Shown here in pieces: positions 38,158 through 46,835 of a DNA stretch of 64,000 nt. The translations under genes were made by a program, and so were the position numbers. Position 1 is the first letter of the stretch, and the number at the start of each line of letters is the position of its first letter. The stretch lies in the NCBI GenBank assembly GCA_020555865.1, contig JAJCJJ010000002.1:319271-383270 (forward strand), read 5' to 3'. The notes beneath the pieces were generated by a model. The model was not told the origin of the DNA, made no database searches, and was given only the letters and a program-made list of their open reading frames with translations. The DNA is from a bacterium 210917-DFI.7.65. GTDB taxonomy: Bacteria; Bacillota; Clostridia; Oscillospirales; Oscillospiraceae.

Positions 38158-38499
38158 ATGGATTTCCCAATAAATAGAAATGCTTTCGATCAATTTATCT
38201 GCAACTCAAATATCTTTGAATTAACACGAGTTGCTATGCTACAATGCTTGAAAAACTGGTACAATGATGAGCGAGAGCAATTTCTTGATGATATGAGAGC
38301 TGATTTTGATACGGTTATGGAAAAATACCACTTTTATGACAGCATGGTATCATTCAATAAAAATTTTGAGTTTAACCTGCCATTAGACACGATAACCTGT
38401 ATCATTACCATCAACGATGATGAGGACGATTATTGTATGTGTTATCGGGCTATATTTGACTACGATATGAATATGATTGACGATATGATTTCCCCATAA
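38158..38499 (+). CDS. Small acidic hypothetical protein
   Basis: A 113-residue soluble, acidic protein (many Asp/Glu, runs such as INDDEDDYCMCY) with no family I recognise. The ATG at 38158 lies seven bases after GGAGG; an in-frame GTG six bases earlier is too close to that site. The gene is AT-rich compared with the genome and sits next to tRNA genes, suggesting acquired DNA. Similar small acidic proteins are often antitoxin-like or immunity-like, but nothing here proves it. Confidence 0.6.
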   Translation: MDFPINRNAFDQFICNSNIFELTRVAMLQCLKNWYNDEREQFLDDMRADFDTVMEKYHFYDSMVSFNKNFEFNLPLDTITCIITINDDEDDYCMCYRAIFDYDMNMIDDMISP

Positions 38500-38577
38500 T
38501 TGTGGCAGCGAACAGCCTGTTCTTACTGACTTCTTTTAATCAGCGCGGCATAAGTTATAGAAAGGTGAGAAATCGTA

Positions 38578-38769
38578 ATGATAAAAGAGATTGAAATTCA
38601 AGGTTGTGTTACAATTCCAGAGGATGTTTCAATGGATGACTTTGTTGATAAATTTATTGCGTTTATTGAAGAAAATGGGTGGAATTTTGGCGGAGGATAT
38701 CGTACTATTGTAGATGGGCACTATATAAATGACGATGGGACAAAAGGCGAATATGTCTTTGACCACTGA
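38578..38769 (+). CDS. Small hypothetical protein
   Basis: A 63-residue acidic protein starting MIKEIEIQGCVTIPEDVSMD, with GAAAGGTGA upstream of the ATG. I do not recognise a family. It lies 78 bases after the preceding acidic protein, in the same AT-rich islet and orientation. Confidence 0.55.
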   Translation: MIKEIEIQGCVTIPEDVSMDDFVDKFIAFIEENGWNFGGGYRTIVDGHYINDDGTKGEYVFDH

Positions 38770-38784
38770 ATGACAACTTCCTAT

Positions 38785-39082
38785 TTACCAGCTAGACATA
38801 AGCAGAGGCGGGAGCATCGTTTGAGATGTTCCCGCCTTGTGTGTTAGTCCTGTTTCGTTTTGTCCTGTTCCTGCCGTACTTTCCCTCCACAAACTCCCAC
38901 TGTCCTTCCTCACTCTCGAAAAACGCCTGTATCTCCGGACGCAGAGCCTTCCACTTCGTGACAGGGAATCCCGGCGCCGCAGCCGTTGAATGTTCGGATT
39001 TTTGCTTTGACCAAAACGATACCACAAAACACAGGGGGACGGTCCCTCCCCCGCGCCCGCTACAGCAGCACATCGGACACAA
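38785..39082. other. Noncoding stretch, possibly gene remnants
   Basis: No convincing gene. A minus-strand frame here contains a stretch like WKALRPEIQAFFESEEGQWE that looks protein-like, but it lacks a ribosome-binding site and family. It could be the remnant of a mobile-element gene. Confidence 0.3.
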
Positions 39083-39379
39083 TCAGCCCATGAAACCAAA
39101 CCATACCAGCAATGCTACGCCAACGATGCCAAGCACAACCCCGACCTGGATGTATAGCCTTTCTTTATACTGATCATATTTGTAAAACAATGCGGTCGCC
39201 GCACCGATAAACAAAAGTGCAAGGCTTCCTTTCCACGCCGGATTGCCTTTGACAAGACAAATGAGCGTCAAAACCTGCGTGGCCGCAATGACAAAATCCA
39301 GTGCCGCGCTTCTGGACCGCGTATCGATCTGTGCGTCCCGCTCATCTTTAACAAGCCGTGGCTGGGAGTGCTGTTTCAT
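39083..39379 (-). CDS. Small membrane protein
   Basis: A 98-residue protein with three transmembrane helices after a charged N-terminus (KDERDAQIDTRSRSAALDFV). GAAAGAGAT precedes the start. Third gene of a unit with an XRE regulator; such DERD-type proteins (DUF6442-like) recur in clostridial XRE-membrane modules. Function unknown. Confidence 0.72.
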   Translation of the reverse strand: MKQHSQPRLVKDERDAQIDTRSRSAALDFVIAATQVLTLICLVKGNPAWKGSLALLFIGAATALFYKYDQYKERLYIQVGVVLGIVGVALLVWFGFMG

Positions 39380-39391
39380 ATCTCTTTCCTC

Positions 39392-39823
39392 CTATTCATG
39401 TTTTTCGTAGTACAACTGAACAAAAATCTCAAGGATCAGAAATCCCCCCAGGAACAGGCCCGGAAGAACCAAGATGGCAAACCACACCGGATTGGCAGTC
39501 AGCTTAAATCCAATCATCCCGCAAACCATGAACACAAACAGAATGCCGTACGCAATATCCAGCATCCGCGCTTTGCTTTTATAGCGAATCAGACGATTGC
39601 GCTCATCCCGTTCTTCAATTTGATCCTCCCTTGTCGCCTTCTTGGAGAAAGCCCTCCAAAAAGAGGTGATCCCCAGCAACAGCAAAAATACGGACAAAAT
39701 ACTGTCTCTCACCTGAACCAGTGCATTCGGATCCGGCGAACCGAAATCGTGAACAAGATTCCAAAGCGCCAAAAGCATCCATATGCCGCCTAAAAGGAGT
39801 CCTTTTCTATTGTAAACTTTCAT
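39392..39823 (-). CDS. Membrane protein of XRE-associated module
   Basis: A 143-residue protein with four transmembrane helices (two before and two after a charged central segment REDQIEERDERNRLIRYKS). It overlaps the XRE regulator by 17 bases and precedes another small membrane protein by 12. Function unknown. Confidence 0.75.
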   Translation of the reverse strand: MKVYNRKGLLLGGIWMLLALWNLVHDFGSPDPNALVQVRDSILSVFLLLLGITSFWRAFSKKATREDQIEERDERNRLIRYKSKARMLDIAYGILFVFMVCGMIGFKLTANPVWFAILVLPGLFLGGFLILEIFVQLYYEKHE

Positions 39824-40040
39824 ATTCCCTGTCCTCCAATTCCTTGTTTTCTTTCAGGCAGCACAACTCCTCAACACTCACGCCAAATACCTCAGCCATA
39901 CGATATGCCAGCATAAGAGAGGGATTATACTGCTCTTTTTCAATGGAAATAATCGTGCGGGAAGATACACGAACCAGATCCGCCAATTGCTGCTGCGTCA
40001 TCCCGGCCTGTGTACGCAATTCCTTGACTCGTGTCTTCAT
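39807..40040 (-). CDS. Small XRE-family transcriptional regulator
   Basis: A 77-residue Cro/C1 regulator (MTQQQLADLVRVSSRTIISI). First gene of a three-gene unit. The upstream region carries three copies of ATATGAAG, two of them forming a perfect 12-bp inverted repeat, which is the probable operator. Confidence 0.9.
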   Translation of the reverse strand: MKTRVKELRTQAGMTQQQLADLVRVSSRTIISIEKEQYNPSLMLAYRMAEVFGVSVEELCCLKENKELEDREYESLQ

Positions 40041-40053
40041 AGCTTCCCCCTCC

Positions 40054-40130
40054 GTAATATGAAGTAAGCTTCTTGTGAAGCCAACTTCATATTACCACTG
40101 AAAACACGTTCTGTCAACCAAAATATGAAG
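40054..40130. promoter_or_regulatory. Operator array of the XRE module
   Basis: A perfect 12-bp inverted repeat GTAATATGAAGT (40054-40065) and ACTTCATATTAC (40084-40095). A third half-site ATATGAAG lies at 40123-40130. It is located 14-90 bases before the XRE start, as expected for autorepression. Confidence 0.75.
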
Positions 40131-40177
40131 CATCCTTCACAAAAGGCACTTCCGCAACCTCTTCGCCCAATTCAATG

Positions 40178-40212
40178 AAAAACAGGCACGAACTATGTTC
40201 GCGCCTGTTTTT
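40178..40212. terminator. Bidirectional terminator
   Basis: A 16-bp stem with one mismatch (40178-40193 with 40197-40212), A5 and T5 flanks. Confidence 0.8.
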
Positions 40213-40298
40213 CTGCACCGTCCGCCACGACGGCAAACATTATTTTTTCTCAGCACAGCGATGCCGCAGCGCTCAACAGCCGCAGACACTGCGGCAAG

Positions 40299-40329
40299 AA
40301 AAAACAGGGGCGGAATATTCCCGCCCCTG
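40299..40329 (-). terminator. Terminator of the SDR gene
   Basis: A 9-bp GC-rich stem (40305-40313 with 40321-40329) followed in the minus direction by T6, 26 bases past the SDR stop. Confidence 0.85.
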
Positions 40330-40354
40330 CTTCGCTTTCTATTAGAACGCTCTG

Positions 40355-41146
40355 TTATGCGCCCATGGTCGATGTTTCCGGCAGCGTACTGCCGCCGTCG
40401 ATCACGATCTGCGCTCCAGTGATATAGCTGGATTCGTAACAGCCAAGGAAAGCAGCCAGCTCGCCGATTTCCTCAGGCCGTGCCAGCCGTTTCAGCGGCA
40501 CGCCTGCGGCGATTCCATCAATCACGCTCTCCGGGTTTTCCGGGCAGGACTGCTTGGCCATTCCTTCCACCATAGGCGTACGCACATAGCCCGGGCAAAT
40601 AGCATTCACGGTAATATTATAATCAGCCATCTCCCGCGCAACGGCTTTGGTAAAGCCGACCAGCGCCGCCTTGGACATGGCGTAAGCCGCCTCTCCGGGA
40701 TCGGCCACCATATCGCCGGTGACCGAACTCATAACGACGATTTTACCTTCCCGCTTGGCCATCATAATGGGTGCAATCGCCCGGGTTACATTCCAGACAC
40801 CCTTGATATTAATATCAATGTGATAGTCCCGATCCTCGTCGCTGGTCGAAAGCAGGTCGCCCAGCACACATACACCAGCGTTGTTCACCAAAACATCGAT
40901 GGTTCCATAAGTATCCAGTGCCTGCTTCACCAGGTTGAGCACACTCTCTTTGTTCGTTACGTCTGTACGAACGCCGATGGCCTCATAACCGGCCGCACGA
41001 AGCTCCTCTGCAAACTCCAGCACCCGCGCGCCTCTGGCCGCCAGAACCAGTTTGGCACCGTACTTGGCATACACTTTGGCAATCCCTTCTCCAATTCCCT
41101 TGGATGCACCAGTGATCACAGTGACTTTTCCTTCCAGCTTTCTCAT
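40355..41146 (-). CDS. Short-chain dehydrogenase/reductase
   Basis: A 263-residue classical SDR. The cofactor loop is TGASKGIGEG, with a D at the end of the beta-3 region (RTDVTN). The NNAG motif is in VLVNNAGVCVLG, and the catalytic Ser-Tyr-x3-Lys are in MSSVTG and YAMSKAALVG. The C-terminus has the PG motif AICPGYVRTPMVEG. Closest in feel to UcpA-like oxidoreductases; substrate unknown. It lies downstream of the flavodiiron gene with 100 bases between them. Confidence 0.9.
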   Translation of the reverse strand: MRKLEGKVTVITGASKGIGEGIAKVYAKYGAKLVLAARGARVLEFAEELRAAGYEAIGVRTDVTNKESVLNLVKQALDTYGTIDVLVNNAGVCVLGDLLSTSDEDRDYHIDINIKGVWNVTRAIAPIMMAKREGKIVVMSSVTGDMVADPGEAAYAMSKAALVGFTKAVAREMADYNITVNAICPGYVRTPMVEGMAKQSCPENPESVIDGIAAGVPLKRLARPEEIGELAAFLGCYESSYITGAQIVIDGGSTLPETSTMGA

Positions 41147-41247
41147 AATGGTTCCTCATCCTTTCTTTTGACAACGGATTCGGCAGGCAAATCCAAACGG
41201 GCCCCGGAACGCCTCTTCACAAGCGCTCCGGGTACTATCCCTTGTTT

Positions 41248-43320
41248 TTATCCTTGCTGAATGAAATCTGACGCACCGTGTTTGCACAGCGGACAGACAT
41301 AATCTGCCGGCAATTCGTCCCCTTCATATACATAGCCACAGATCTTGCACACCCAGCTCTTTTTCTTCGGCGCTGCAGGAGCCGCAGGCACAATACGTTC
41401 AAAGTCCGCAACGCCGTGCTTGCAGATCGGGCAGATATAATCGGCCGGCAGCGTTTCGTTTTCATACACAAACCCGCAGACCTTACAAATCCAACCCACC
41501 TTTGGCGCGTCTGTCATTGCCGCAGGCAGAGGCTTGGGTTTGATGTGCGCAAAATAATATCCATAGGTCACGGACGGCTCACCGGAAAGCACCCGCGCTG
41601 CAGTCACATCGGCAATAAACAGCATATGCGTACCGCAGTCCTGCGAGGCAATAACCTTTCCGGAAAGAACAGCATTCGTTGCTTCCTTCACGTAATAAAT
41701 CCCGTTGGCCGCTCGCTCGGCATAGGTGCAGCCCTGGAATTTATCCGCGGTTTTTCCGCTCTGGAAACCAAAGCGCTGGAAGACTTCCATGGAAGCGTCC
41801 TCCGTCAGAACAGAAACATTGAACTCACCAGTTTTCAGAATCATATCACAGGTGTAGTTGGCTTTGTTAACTGCAATAGTAATCCGTTTGGGCTGATCCG
41901 TCAACTGGCTGGCTGTGTTGATAATACAGCCGTTGTCTTTGGCCCCGTCCCGGGCTGTCAGAACAAACAGGCCATAGGAGAACTTCTGGAACGCAAGGGG
42001 ATCTACTGGCGTGGCAACGGCAGAGGGGGCTGCCGCTGCCGCCAGCATGGTCAGCAGCTCTGCGGGATTGCTGCGGAGCATGGAAATGACTTTTTCCTTG
42101 GAAGGTACTGCCGGCTTTGCACCCGGGATCGTAGCAGCAATGGCATCCACCAACGCATCCACTTCCCCGCTCTGCTTTTCCTTCAGGGAGGAACGAACAG
42201 TCACCGTAGCGTCAATAAATTTGGTGCCAGGCAACTGTTCCATCAGGCGGCGCATCTGCCCGCCGGCAGCAGGCGCCCAGGAACCATTCTCCACGAAAGC
42301 CACCGTACGGTTCTGCAGATTGTGGTTCACAATATCATGCAGCAGATTCTCCATGGCGATGTAAATGCCGGCATTGTAGGTCGCCGAAGCAAACACCAAG
42401 TGGCTGTACCGGAACGCGGCAGCCAAAATCTCATCTGCCGCAGTATACGAAGCGTCATACAATGCGACTTTAATACCGCGCTCCGTCAGCTTAGCAGCCA
42501 GAATATCCGCCAGATTGGCGGTATTGCCGTAAATGGAGCCATAGGCAATCACGACGCCGGTTTCCTCCGGCGTATAGGTCGCCCATTGAATATACTTTTC
42601 CAGGAACTGATTGAATTTTTTGCGCCAGACAAAACCGTGCAGCGGACAAACCATTTTGATCTCAATGCCGGAAGCCTTTTTCAGCACATCCTGCACCTGT
42701 TTGCCGTATTTACCAACAATATTAGTATAATACCGGCGCGCTTCATCCAGATAATCGCCGAAAAAATCCACCTCGTCGGCAAACAGCGCACCGTCCAATG
42801 CGCCGAATGTACCGAATGCATCGGCCGAAAACAGGATTTTTTCGCCGATATCGTATGTGACCATAACCTCGGGCCAATGCACCATGGGTGCAGCCACAAA
42901 GGTAAACGTATGCTGCCCTGTGCAGAACGTATCCCCCTCTGCCACCAGATGCAGCCGTGTACGCACGTCAAACGCAAAGAACTGTTCCATGATCTGCGCA
43001 ACCTTTTCATTGCACACGATCGTTACTTCCGGATAGGCCTTGACCAAATCACCCAGCGTGGCGGCATGATCCATCTCCATATGCTGCACAATCACGTAAT
43101 CCAGCCGGCGGCCGCCCAACACATGCGCCAGATTTTCCAAGTACTGCTTAGACGCCGACGCATCAACGGTGTCGAACACTACGGTCTTTTCGTCCAACAG
43201 CACATAAGAATTGTAAGATACGCCCTTCGGAATTTTGTATACGCCCTCAAACAGAGCCAGACGGCGGTCATTGGCGCCGATCCAGTAGTAGTCTTTGGTA
43301 ACCTTTCGAACATTGTACAT
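41248..43320 (-). CDS. Flavodiiron protein fused to flavin reductase and two rubredoxins
   Basis: A 690-residue four-module enzyme for reducing O2 (to water) or NO. Order: metallo-beta-lactamase-like diiron domain (about 1-250), flavodoxin (about 255-395), flavin reductase (about 455-600) and two rubredoxins (about 608-636 and 653-690, each with two CxxC pairs). Diiron ligands are visible in HMEMDHAA, HWPEVMV, SADAFGTFG and CPLHGFVW. The ATG at 43320 (MYNVRKVTKDYYW) follows AAAGGAG; a frame open to 43383 adds no family sequence. All carriers from NAD(P)H to the diiron site appear to be in one chain. Confidence 0.93.
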   Translation of the reverse strand: MYNVRKVTKDYYWIGANDRRLALFEGVYKIPKGVSYNSYVLLDEKTVVFDTVDASASKQYLENLAHVLGGRRLDYVIVQHMEMDHAATLGDLVKAYPEVTIVCNEKVAQIMEQFFAFDVRTRLHLVAEGDTFCTGQHTFTFVAAPMVHWPEVMVTYDIGEKILFSADAFGTFGALDGALFADEVDFFGDYLDEARRYYTNIVGKYGKQVQDVLKKASGIEIKMVCPLHGFVWRKKFNQFLEKYIQWATYTPEETGVVIAYGSIYGNTANLADILAAKLTERGIKVALYDASYTAADEILAAAFRYSHLVFASATYNAGIYIAMENLLHDIVNHNLQNRTVAFVENGSWAPAAGGQMRRLMEQLPGTKFIDATVTVRSSLKEKQSGEVDALVDAIAATIPGAKPAVPSKEKVISMLRSNPAELLTMLAAAAAPSAVATPVDPLAFQKFSYGLFVLTARDGAKDNGCIINTASQLTDQPKRITIAVNKANYTCDMILKTGEFNVSVLTEDASMEVFQRFGFQSGKTADKFQGCTYAERAANGIYYVKEATNAVLSGKVIASQDCGTHMLFIADVTAARVLSGEPSVTYGYYFAHIKPKPLPAAMTDAPKVGWICKVCGFVYENETLPADYICPICKHGVADFERIVPAAPAAPKKKSWVCKICGYVYEGDELPADYVCPLCKHGASDFIQQG

Positions 43321-43496
43321 GCTCTTACAACTCCTTTCCATACCCCGTCGGAATTTTCCTTCTTCCTGCGCATTAAATCGCAAAAGCAGTCAAACCAAAT
43401 TATCGGATCCCAAAATGCAAATTTATCTTTTTTTGCACATTTTTCACATTATCCACAGACTTTTGCACATGCCCAGGCATCCACGCTGCTGTGGAT

Positions 43497-44804
43497 TTAC
43501 AGCATCAGCCCCATTTTCCGGGCTTCAAAGAGCAATTCATCCCGGAAATTGGGATGGGCAATGGAAATCAGAGCCTTGGCACGCTGCGAGAACGTTCTGC
43601 CGCGCAGCTTGGCAATGCCATATTCCGTAACGATCATATCCACTTCGTTCCGGCCCGTAGTCACACCGGCACCGGGCGCCAGGAAGGGTTTGATCTTGCT
43701 GATAGTTCCTCCCTTGGCCGTGGATGGGAACGCAATAAAGCTCAATCCGCCGCGGCTCATCAATGCGCCGCGCACATAGTCCAACTGTCCGCCGGAACCG
43801 GAGAACATATGGTTTCCGATGGATTCTGCGCAAACCTGTCCGCTCAGATCAATTTCCAACGCCGCATTGACCGAAACTACATTGTCATTCTGCGCAATGG
43901 TATAGGGATTGTTCACATAATCCACCGGCAGGATGGCGACCGACGGATTGTGGTCAATGTAGTCATACATCCGTTTGGAACCATAGGCAAACGTAGCAAT
44001 GGTTTTGCCAGGATGAATCGCTTTGCAGCTGTTGTCCGCCGCGCCGCATTCAATCAGTTCAATCATGCTGTCGGTCAGCATCTCCGTGTGGATGCCCAGG
44101 TGCCGCTTGGATTTCAGCGCCATACCCACTGCGTCCGGAATCGATCCAATACCCAGCTGCAGGCAGGCTCCGTCCGGGATCTGCTCAGCAATCAGATTCC
44201 CGATGGTCGTGCTGACAGCGTCCAGCTTGGCCGGGGGCAGCACAGGAAGCGCATAATCCGCTTCACACAGCGCCGTCACTTCGCTGACATGCACCTTCGG
44301 CGCTTCGGCACAGTACGGCATCTGCTGGTTGACTTCCACCAGAATCATTTTTGCTTTCTTGAGGTATTCAGCAGAGTCCGAACCCGTGACACCCAAGCTG
44401 AAATAGCCGTGAGAATCCATCGGAGATACCGAAACCACGAACACGTCCACATCAAGGTATTCCCGAATCAGCGCTGGCTGATCCCAGTATGTATTGGGCA
44501 GATAATCTGCCAGGCCCTGGCCCACCGCCTTGCGCGTCAGTGCAGAGCAGAACACAGATGTACCCTGCAGGTTTTTGGCAAAGCGGATCGGCTCCGTATA
44601 GCACACCAGCGGATACAGATCCAAATACGTCGTGATGGTGCAGCTGCGCATGGAATCGGCCAGGCAGCGGTTATTGATTGCCTCATACAACGTTTTAGGC
44701 TGAGCAAGAAAAATATCCGAAAAAATATGAGATGCATCCGGAATACGCGCAGCCATTTCTGCCGCGCTCATCTTTTTCTCTTCATATACTGCTTGAAACT
44801 GCAT
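43497..44804 (-). CDS. Acyl-CoA:acetate CoA-transferase (4-hydroxybutyrate/butyryl-CoA type)
   Basis: A 435-residue class I CoA-transferase of the acetyl-CoA hydrolase/transferase family. The catalytic Glu lies in VSVNAALEIDLSGQVCAESIG; the glycine motif GSGGQLDYVRGA follows. It would exchange CoA between an acyl-CoA (butyryl, propionyl or 4-hydroxybutyryl) and acetate. The ATG at 44804 is preferred to the GTG at 44813 because the latter abuts the AGGAG site. Upstream is an ANTAR-type attenuator nearly the same as the one before the BMC glycyl radical enzyme, so it belongs to the same regulon. Confidence 0.9.
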   Translation of the reverse strand: MQFQAVYEEKKMSAAEMAARIPDASHIFSDIFLAQPKTLYEAINNRCLADSMRSCTITTYLDLYPLVCYTEPIRFAKNLQGTSVFCSALTRKAVGQGLADYLPNTYWDQPALIREYLDVDVFVVSVSPMDSHGYFSLGVTGSDSAEYLKKAKMILVEVNQQMPYCAEAPKVHVSEVTALCEADYALPVLPPAKLDAVSTTIGNLIAEQIPDGACLQLGIGSIPDAVGMALKSKRHLGIHTEMLTDSMIELIECGAADNSCKAIHPGKTIATFAYGSKRMYDYIDHNPSVAILPVDYVNNPYTIAQNDNVVSVNAALEIDLSGQVCAESIGNHMFSGSGGQLDYVRGALMSRGGLSFIAFPSTAKGGTISKIKPFLAPGAGVTTGRNEVDMIVTEYGIAKLRGRTFSQRAKALISIAHPNFRDELLFEARKMGLML

Positions 44805-45000
44805 TGTGTTCACTCCTCATTTTTCTGAACGTTCTTTTTTGTCTATACACGATCATTTACCCAAGCGCGCCGGCCCCGGACGGGCATGGCTGTGGCTCGA
44901 AACGAAGCCGCATGCTCCCTTCCAAGCCGCACCATTGCCCTGTTCCGACGCCAATTTGCCGGTGCGGCAGTATTTTCCTCCGAAAGCGCTCCGAAAAAGA

Positions 45001-45121
45001 AAAAAGCCCAAAAACTCCAGGAGTTTTTGGACTTCAGTGCCGCAAATCAATCAGCATACGCCATTGCATGCTGTGCTGTTTCTTTTGAATCTATCATATC
45101 AGCCGGTGACTGCTTTGTCAA
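45001..45121 (-). promoter_or_regulatory. Promoter and ANTAR-type antiterminator leader of the CoA-transferase
   Basis: Minus strand, 5' to 3': -35 TTGACA (45116-45121), 17-base spacer, -10 TATGAT (45093-45098). Hairpin P1 (45052-45073) has an 8-bp stem and hexaloop AATGGC. After a 10-base linker, hairpin P2 (45030-45041) has stem GGC/GTC and hexaloop ACTGAA. An overlapping 13-bp terminator with T6 follows (45001-45032). Both loops have A at position 1 and G at position 4, the ANTAR-protein recognition rule. P2 and the terminator cannot form together. Confidence 0.82.
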
Positions 45122-45164
45122 TCTGTTATCCAAAACGATTCTGTTGTATCAGAGCCTGCATTTT

Positions 45165-45776
45165 TCACCGGAAAACCTTTTCCGCTTCATCCAGCGAAAA
45201 GTATCCGTTGGCTCGCACAGTAGCTTTCATCACAATCAGCGGAAACAGCACCTTGTTCTGCTCCAGTTTCCGGAGATGATTCAAATAAAGTTCCAGTGTC
45301 CGCTCGGAATAGGTCTGCAATTCTCCTCTGGTATAAGTTTCTACAGACGTCACCGCATCGTGATCCTCTGCTGTAGTAAGGGGCCTGCCGCGCCGTCCAA
45401 GATTGGGGTACATCGCGCGGAATTTTGCCGTCTGTGAGATCTCAATGGCCAGAATTTCCTCCACAAGGCGCTCTTTTTCCGGCGACACCGGCGGCAGGAG
45501 ATCCTGAATTTGTTCATATTCCTGCGGATGTGTAGAGCGCATCATATAGCCGTACTTCTCAGACAACGGGTTGCGGCCAGCTTCCTCTGCCTGGATCAAA
45601 TCCTGCCGGTAGGAAGCAAGCATAGCCTCGTTCCACGCCTCAAACTGCGCAGCACGCATAATGCGGAAAGTCCGTTCGTCTTCCTGACAGGAAGCCCGTC
45701 CGCCCACATTTTGGACTTGCTGAAACAGGTTCCATTCCCGATTCAAAATATCCTCTGCAATTTCACTCCGATTCAT
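45165..45776 (-). CDS. DUF4125 family protein
   Basis: A 203-residue soluble protein. The start MNRSEIAEDILNREWNLFQQ, the FRIMRAAQFEAWNEAMLASY segment, the GRNPLSEKYGYMM motif and the C-terminal TYSERTLELY match the DUF4125 family, which is found in gut anaerobes and has no known function. The ATG at 45776 is chosen over a frame open to 45803. It follows the PAS protein by 39 bases; the two are read from their own promoter just downstream of the BMC shell genes. Confidence 0.8.
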   Translation of the reverse strand: MNRSEIAEDILNREWNLFQQVQNVGGRASCQEDERTFRIMRAAQFEAWNEAMLASYRQDLIQAEEAGRNPLSEKYGYMMRSTHPQEYEQIQDLLPPVSPEKERLVEEILAIEISQTAKFRAMYPNLGRRGRPLTTAEDHDAVTSVETYTRGELQTYSERTLELYLNHLRKLEQNKVLFPLIVMKATVRANGYFSLDEAEKVFR

Positions 45777-45815
45777 ACTGCTCTCACACCCTTCTCCGCA
45801 CATCGGCGGCAGTAT

Positions 45816-46220
45816 TTATGTTTCCTGAAACACCCGCCGATGCTCACCGCGTCCGCCGGCGGCCAAGCTGCTTTCGACGTTGATTTCCAGAATCCCTTCA
45901 ACTTTCCCGTTGACCCAATATGGGAATTGAAGTACTGTCACTTCCCCGCCTTCTGCACCAGGAAAGTTGGCATGGTAAAAATTCATGGGCTTTCCCATGG
46001 CAAACATCAAAAAGAGCGCGTCAATGTTGCGCTGATTAACCTGAGAGTGACAGTTTCTGGTCGAATAGCCCAAATACTCCCGCTCACCGAATACCTTGCT
46101 GTAAAATTTCTGTGCCTGCTGATTGCAGTATATGATTTTCATATCCCGGTCAATCACAGCAATGGCTGCACCCAGCTGATCATACATGGCAAGGATCTGT
46201 TGGCTGTCTAAAGGTTCCAT
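45816..46220 (-). CDS. Single-domain PAS protein
   Basis: A 134-residue protein that is essentially one PAS domain (IAVIDRDMKIIYCNQQAQKF at the start, YWVNGKVEGILEINVE near the end). No output domain such as kinase, DNA-binding or ANTAR is attached. It could sense a ligand or redox state and act through protein contacts, perhaps with the DUF4125 partner. GGAATAAAATAG upstream gives a modest ribosome-binding site. Between shell gene and PAS gene lie 298 bases with a promoter and several hairpins. Confidence 0.8.
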   Translation of the reverse strand: MEPLDSQQILAMYDQLGAAIAVIDRDMKIIYCNQQAQKFYSKVFGEREYLGYSTRNCHSQVNQRNIDALFLMFAMGKPMNFYHANFPGAEGGEVTVLQFPYWVNGKVEGILEINVESSLAAGGRGEHRRVFQET

Positions 46221-46251
46221 CTATTTTATTCCTTTCGCTTTGTTTTCATTT

Positions 46252-46412
46252 TTTGGTATGCAGGCGGTTTGTGTTTCGCCTGCATACCAAAGATTTCCAT
46301 TTCAGGGGTTGTAAAATGGAAATCCTACTCTATGGGAGTTAAGAAAGGAATGGGACTAAAGCAAAAGAACGCTGTATCTCCGTATCATATACGGAGCGCA
46401 CGGGGCGATCAA
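46252..46412 (-). promoter_or_regulatory. Promoter and structured leader of the PAS-DUF4125 unit
   Basis: Minus strand: -35 TTGATC (46407-46412), 17-base spacer, -10 TATGAT (46384-46389), the latter inside a small palindrome (46378-46396). The transcript would carry an 8-bp hairpin (46293-46300 with 46316-46323) and a perfect 15-bp hairpin with a 10-base loop (46252-46266 with 46277-46291). A further stem (46455-46462 with 46494-46501) lies upstream. No T tract follows the 15-bp hairpin, so it is not a simple terminator. Confidence 0.65.
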
Positions 46413-46518
46413 GTGATTCTACTTGCACGAAAATTCTCGTCACAGCCCCGCCTGCCGTTCTCTATTTTCTCAGCCTGGCGTCAAAGCGCCGCTGAGAACG
46501 GAAACAAAAATGGTTTCC

Positions 46519-46806
46519 TCAGTCTTCGGGTTTATAATTGGGCAGAATGGTTTCCACTTCCACATGGGGACGGGGAATCACATGGACGCTGACCAGTTCG
46601 CCAACACGCTGTGCCGCCGCTGCACCGGCATCCGTTGCTGCCTTAACCGCACCGACATCGCCGCGAACCATCACGGTCACCAGGCCGCCGCCGATGTGCT
46701 CTTTGCCGATCAGGGTGACATTGGCGGCCTTGACCATGGCATCCGCCGCTTCAATCGAGCCGATCAGACCCTTTGTTTCAATCATTCCAAGTGCATCATA
46801 TTTCAT
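46519..46806 (-). CDS. BMC-H shell protein (EutM/PduA-like)
   Basis: A 95-residue single-BMC-domain hexamer-forming shell protein. Family landmarks: [19 protein letters not shown] at the start, [16 protein letters not shown], and [12 protein letters not shown] at the C-terminus. The ATG at 46806 follows GGAGG. It tiles the facets and forms pores for metabolites. Its protein sequence is almost the same as the BMC domain of the next gene upstream, while the DNA has diverged. Confidence 0.96.
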   Translation of the reverse strand: MKYDALGMIETKGLIGSIEAADAMVKAANVTLIGKEHIGGGLVTVMVRGDVGAVKAATDAGAAAAQRVGELVSVHVIPRPHVEVETILPNYKPED

Positions 46807-46835
46807 GATTTTTCCTCCTTTTGTACTGCGGCCAC

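Noticed and set aside
43449..43457. Perfect DnaA box TTATCCACA in an AT-rich gap
   Set aside because: Single site; no cluster, no dnaA/dnaN or replication genes nearby. Probably chance.
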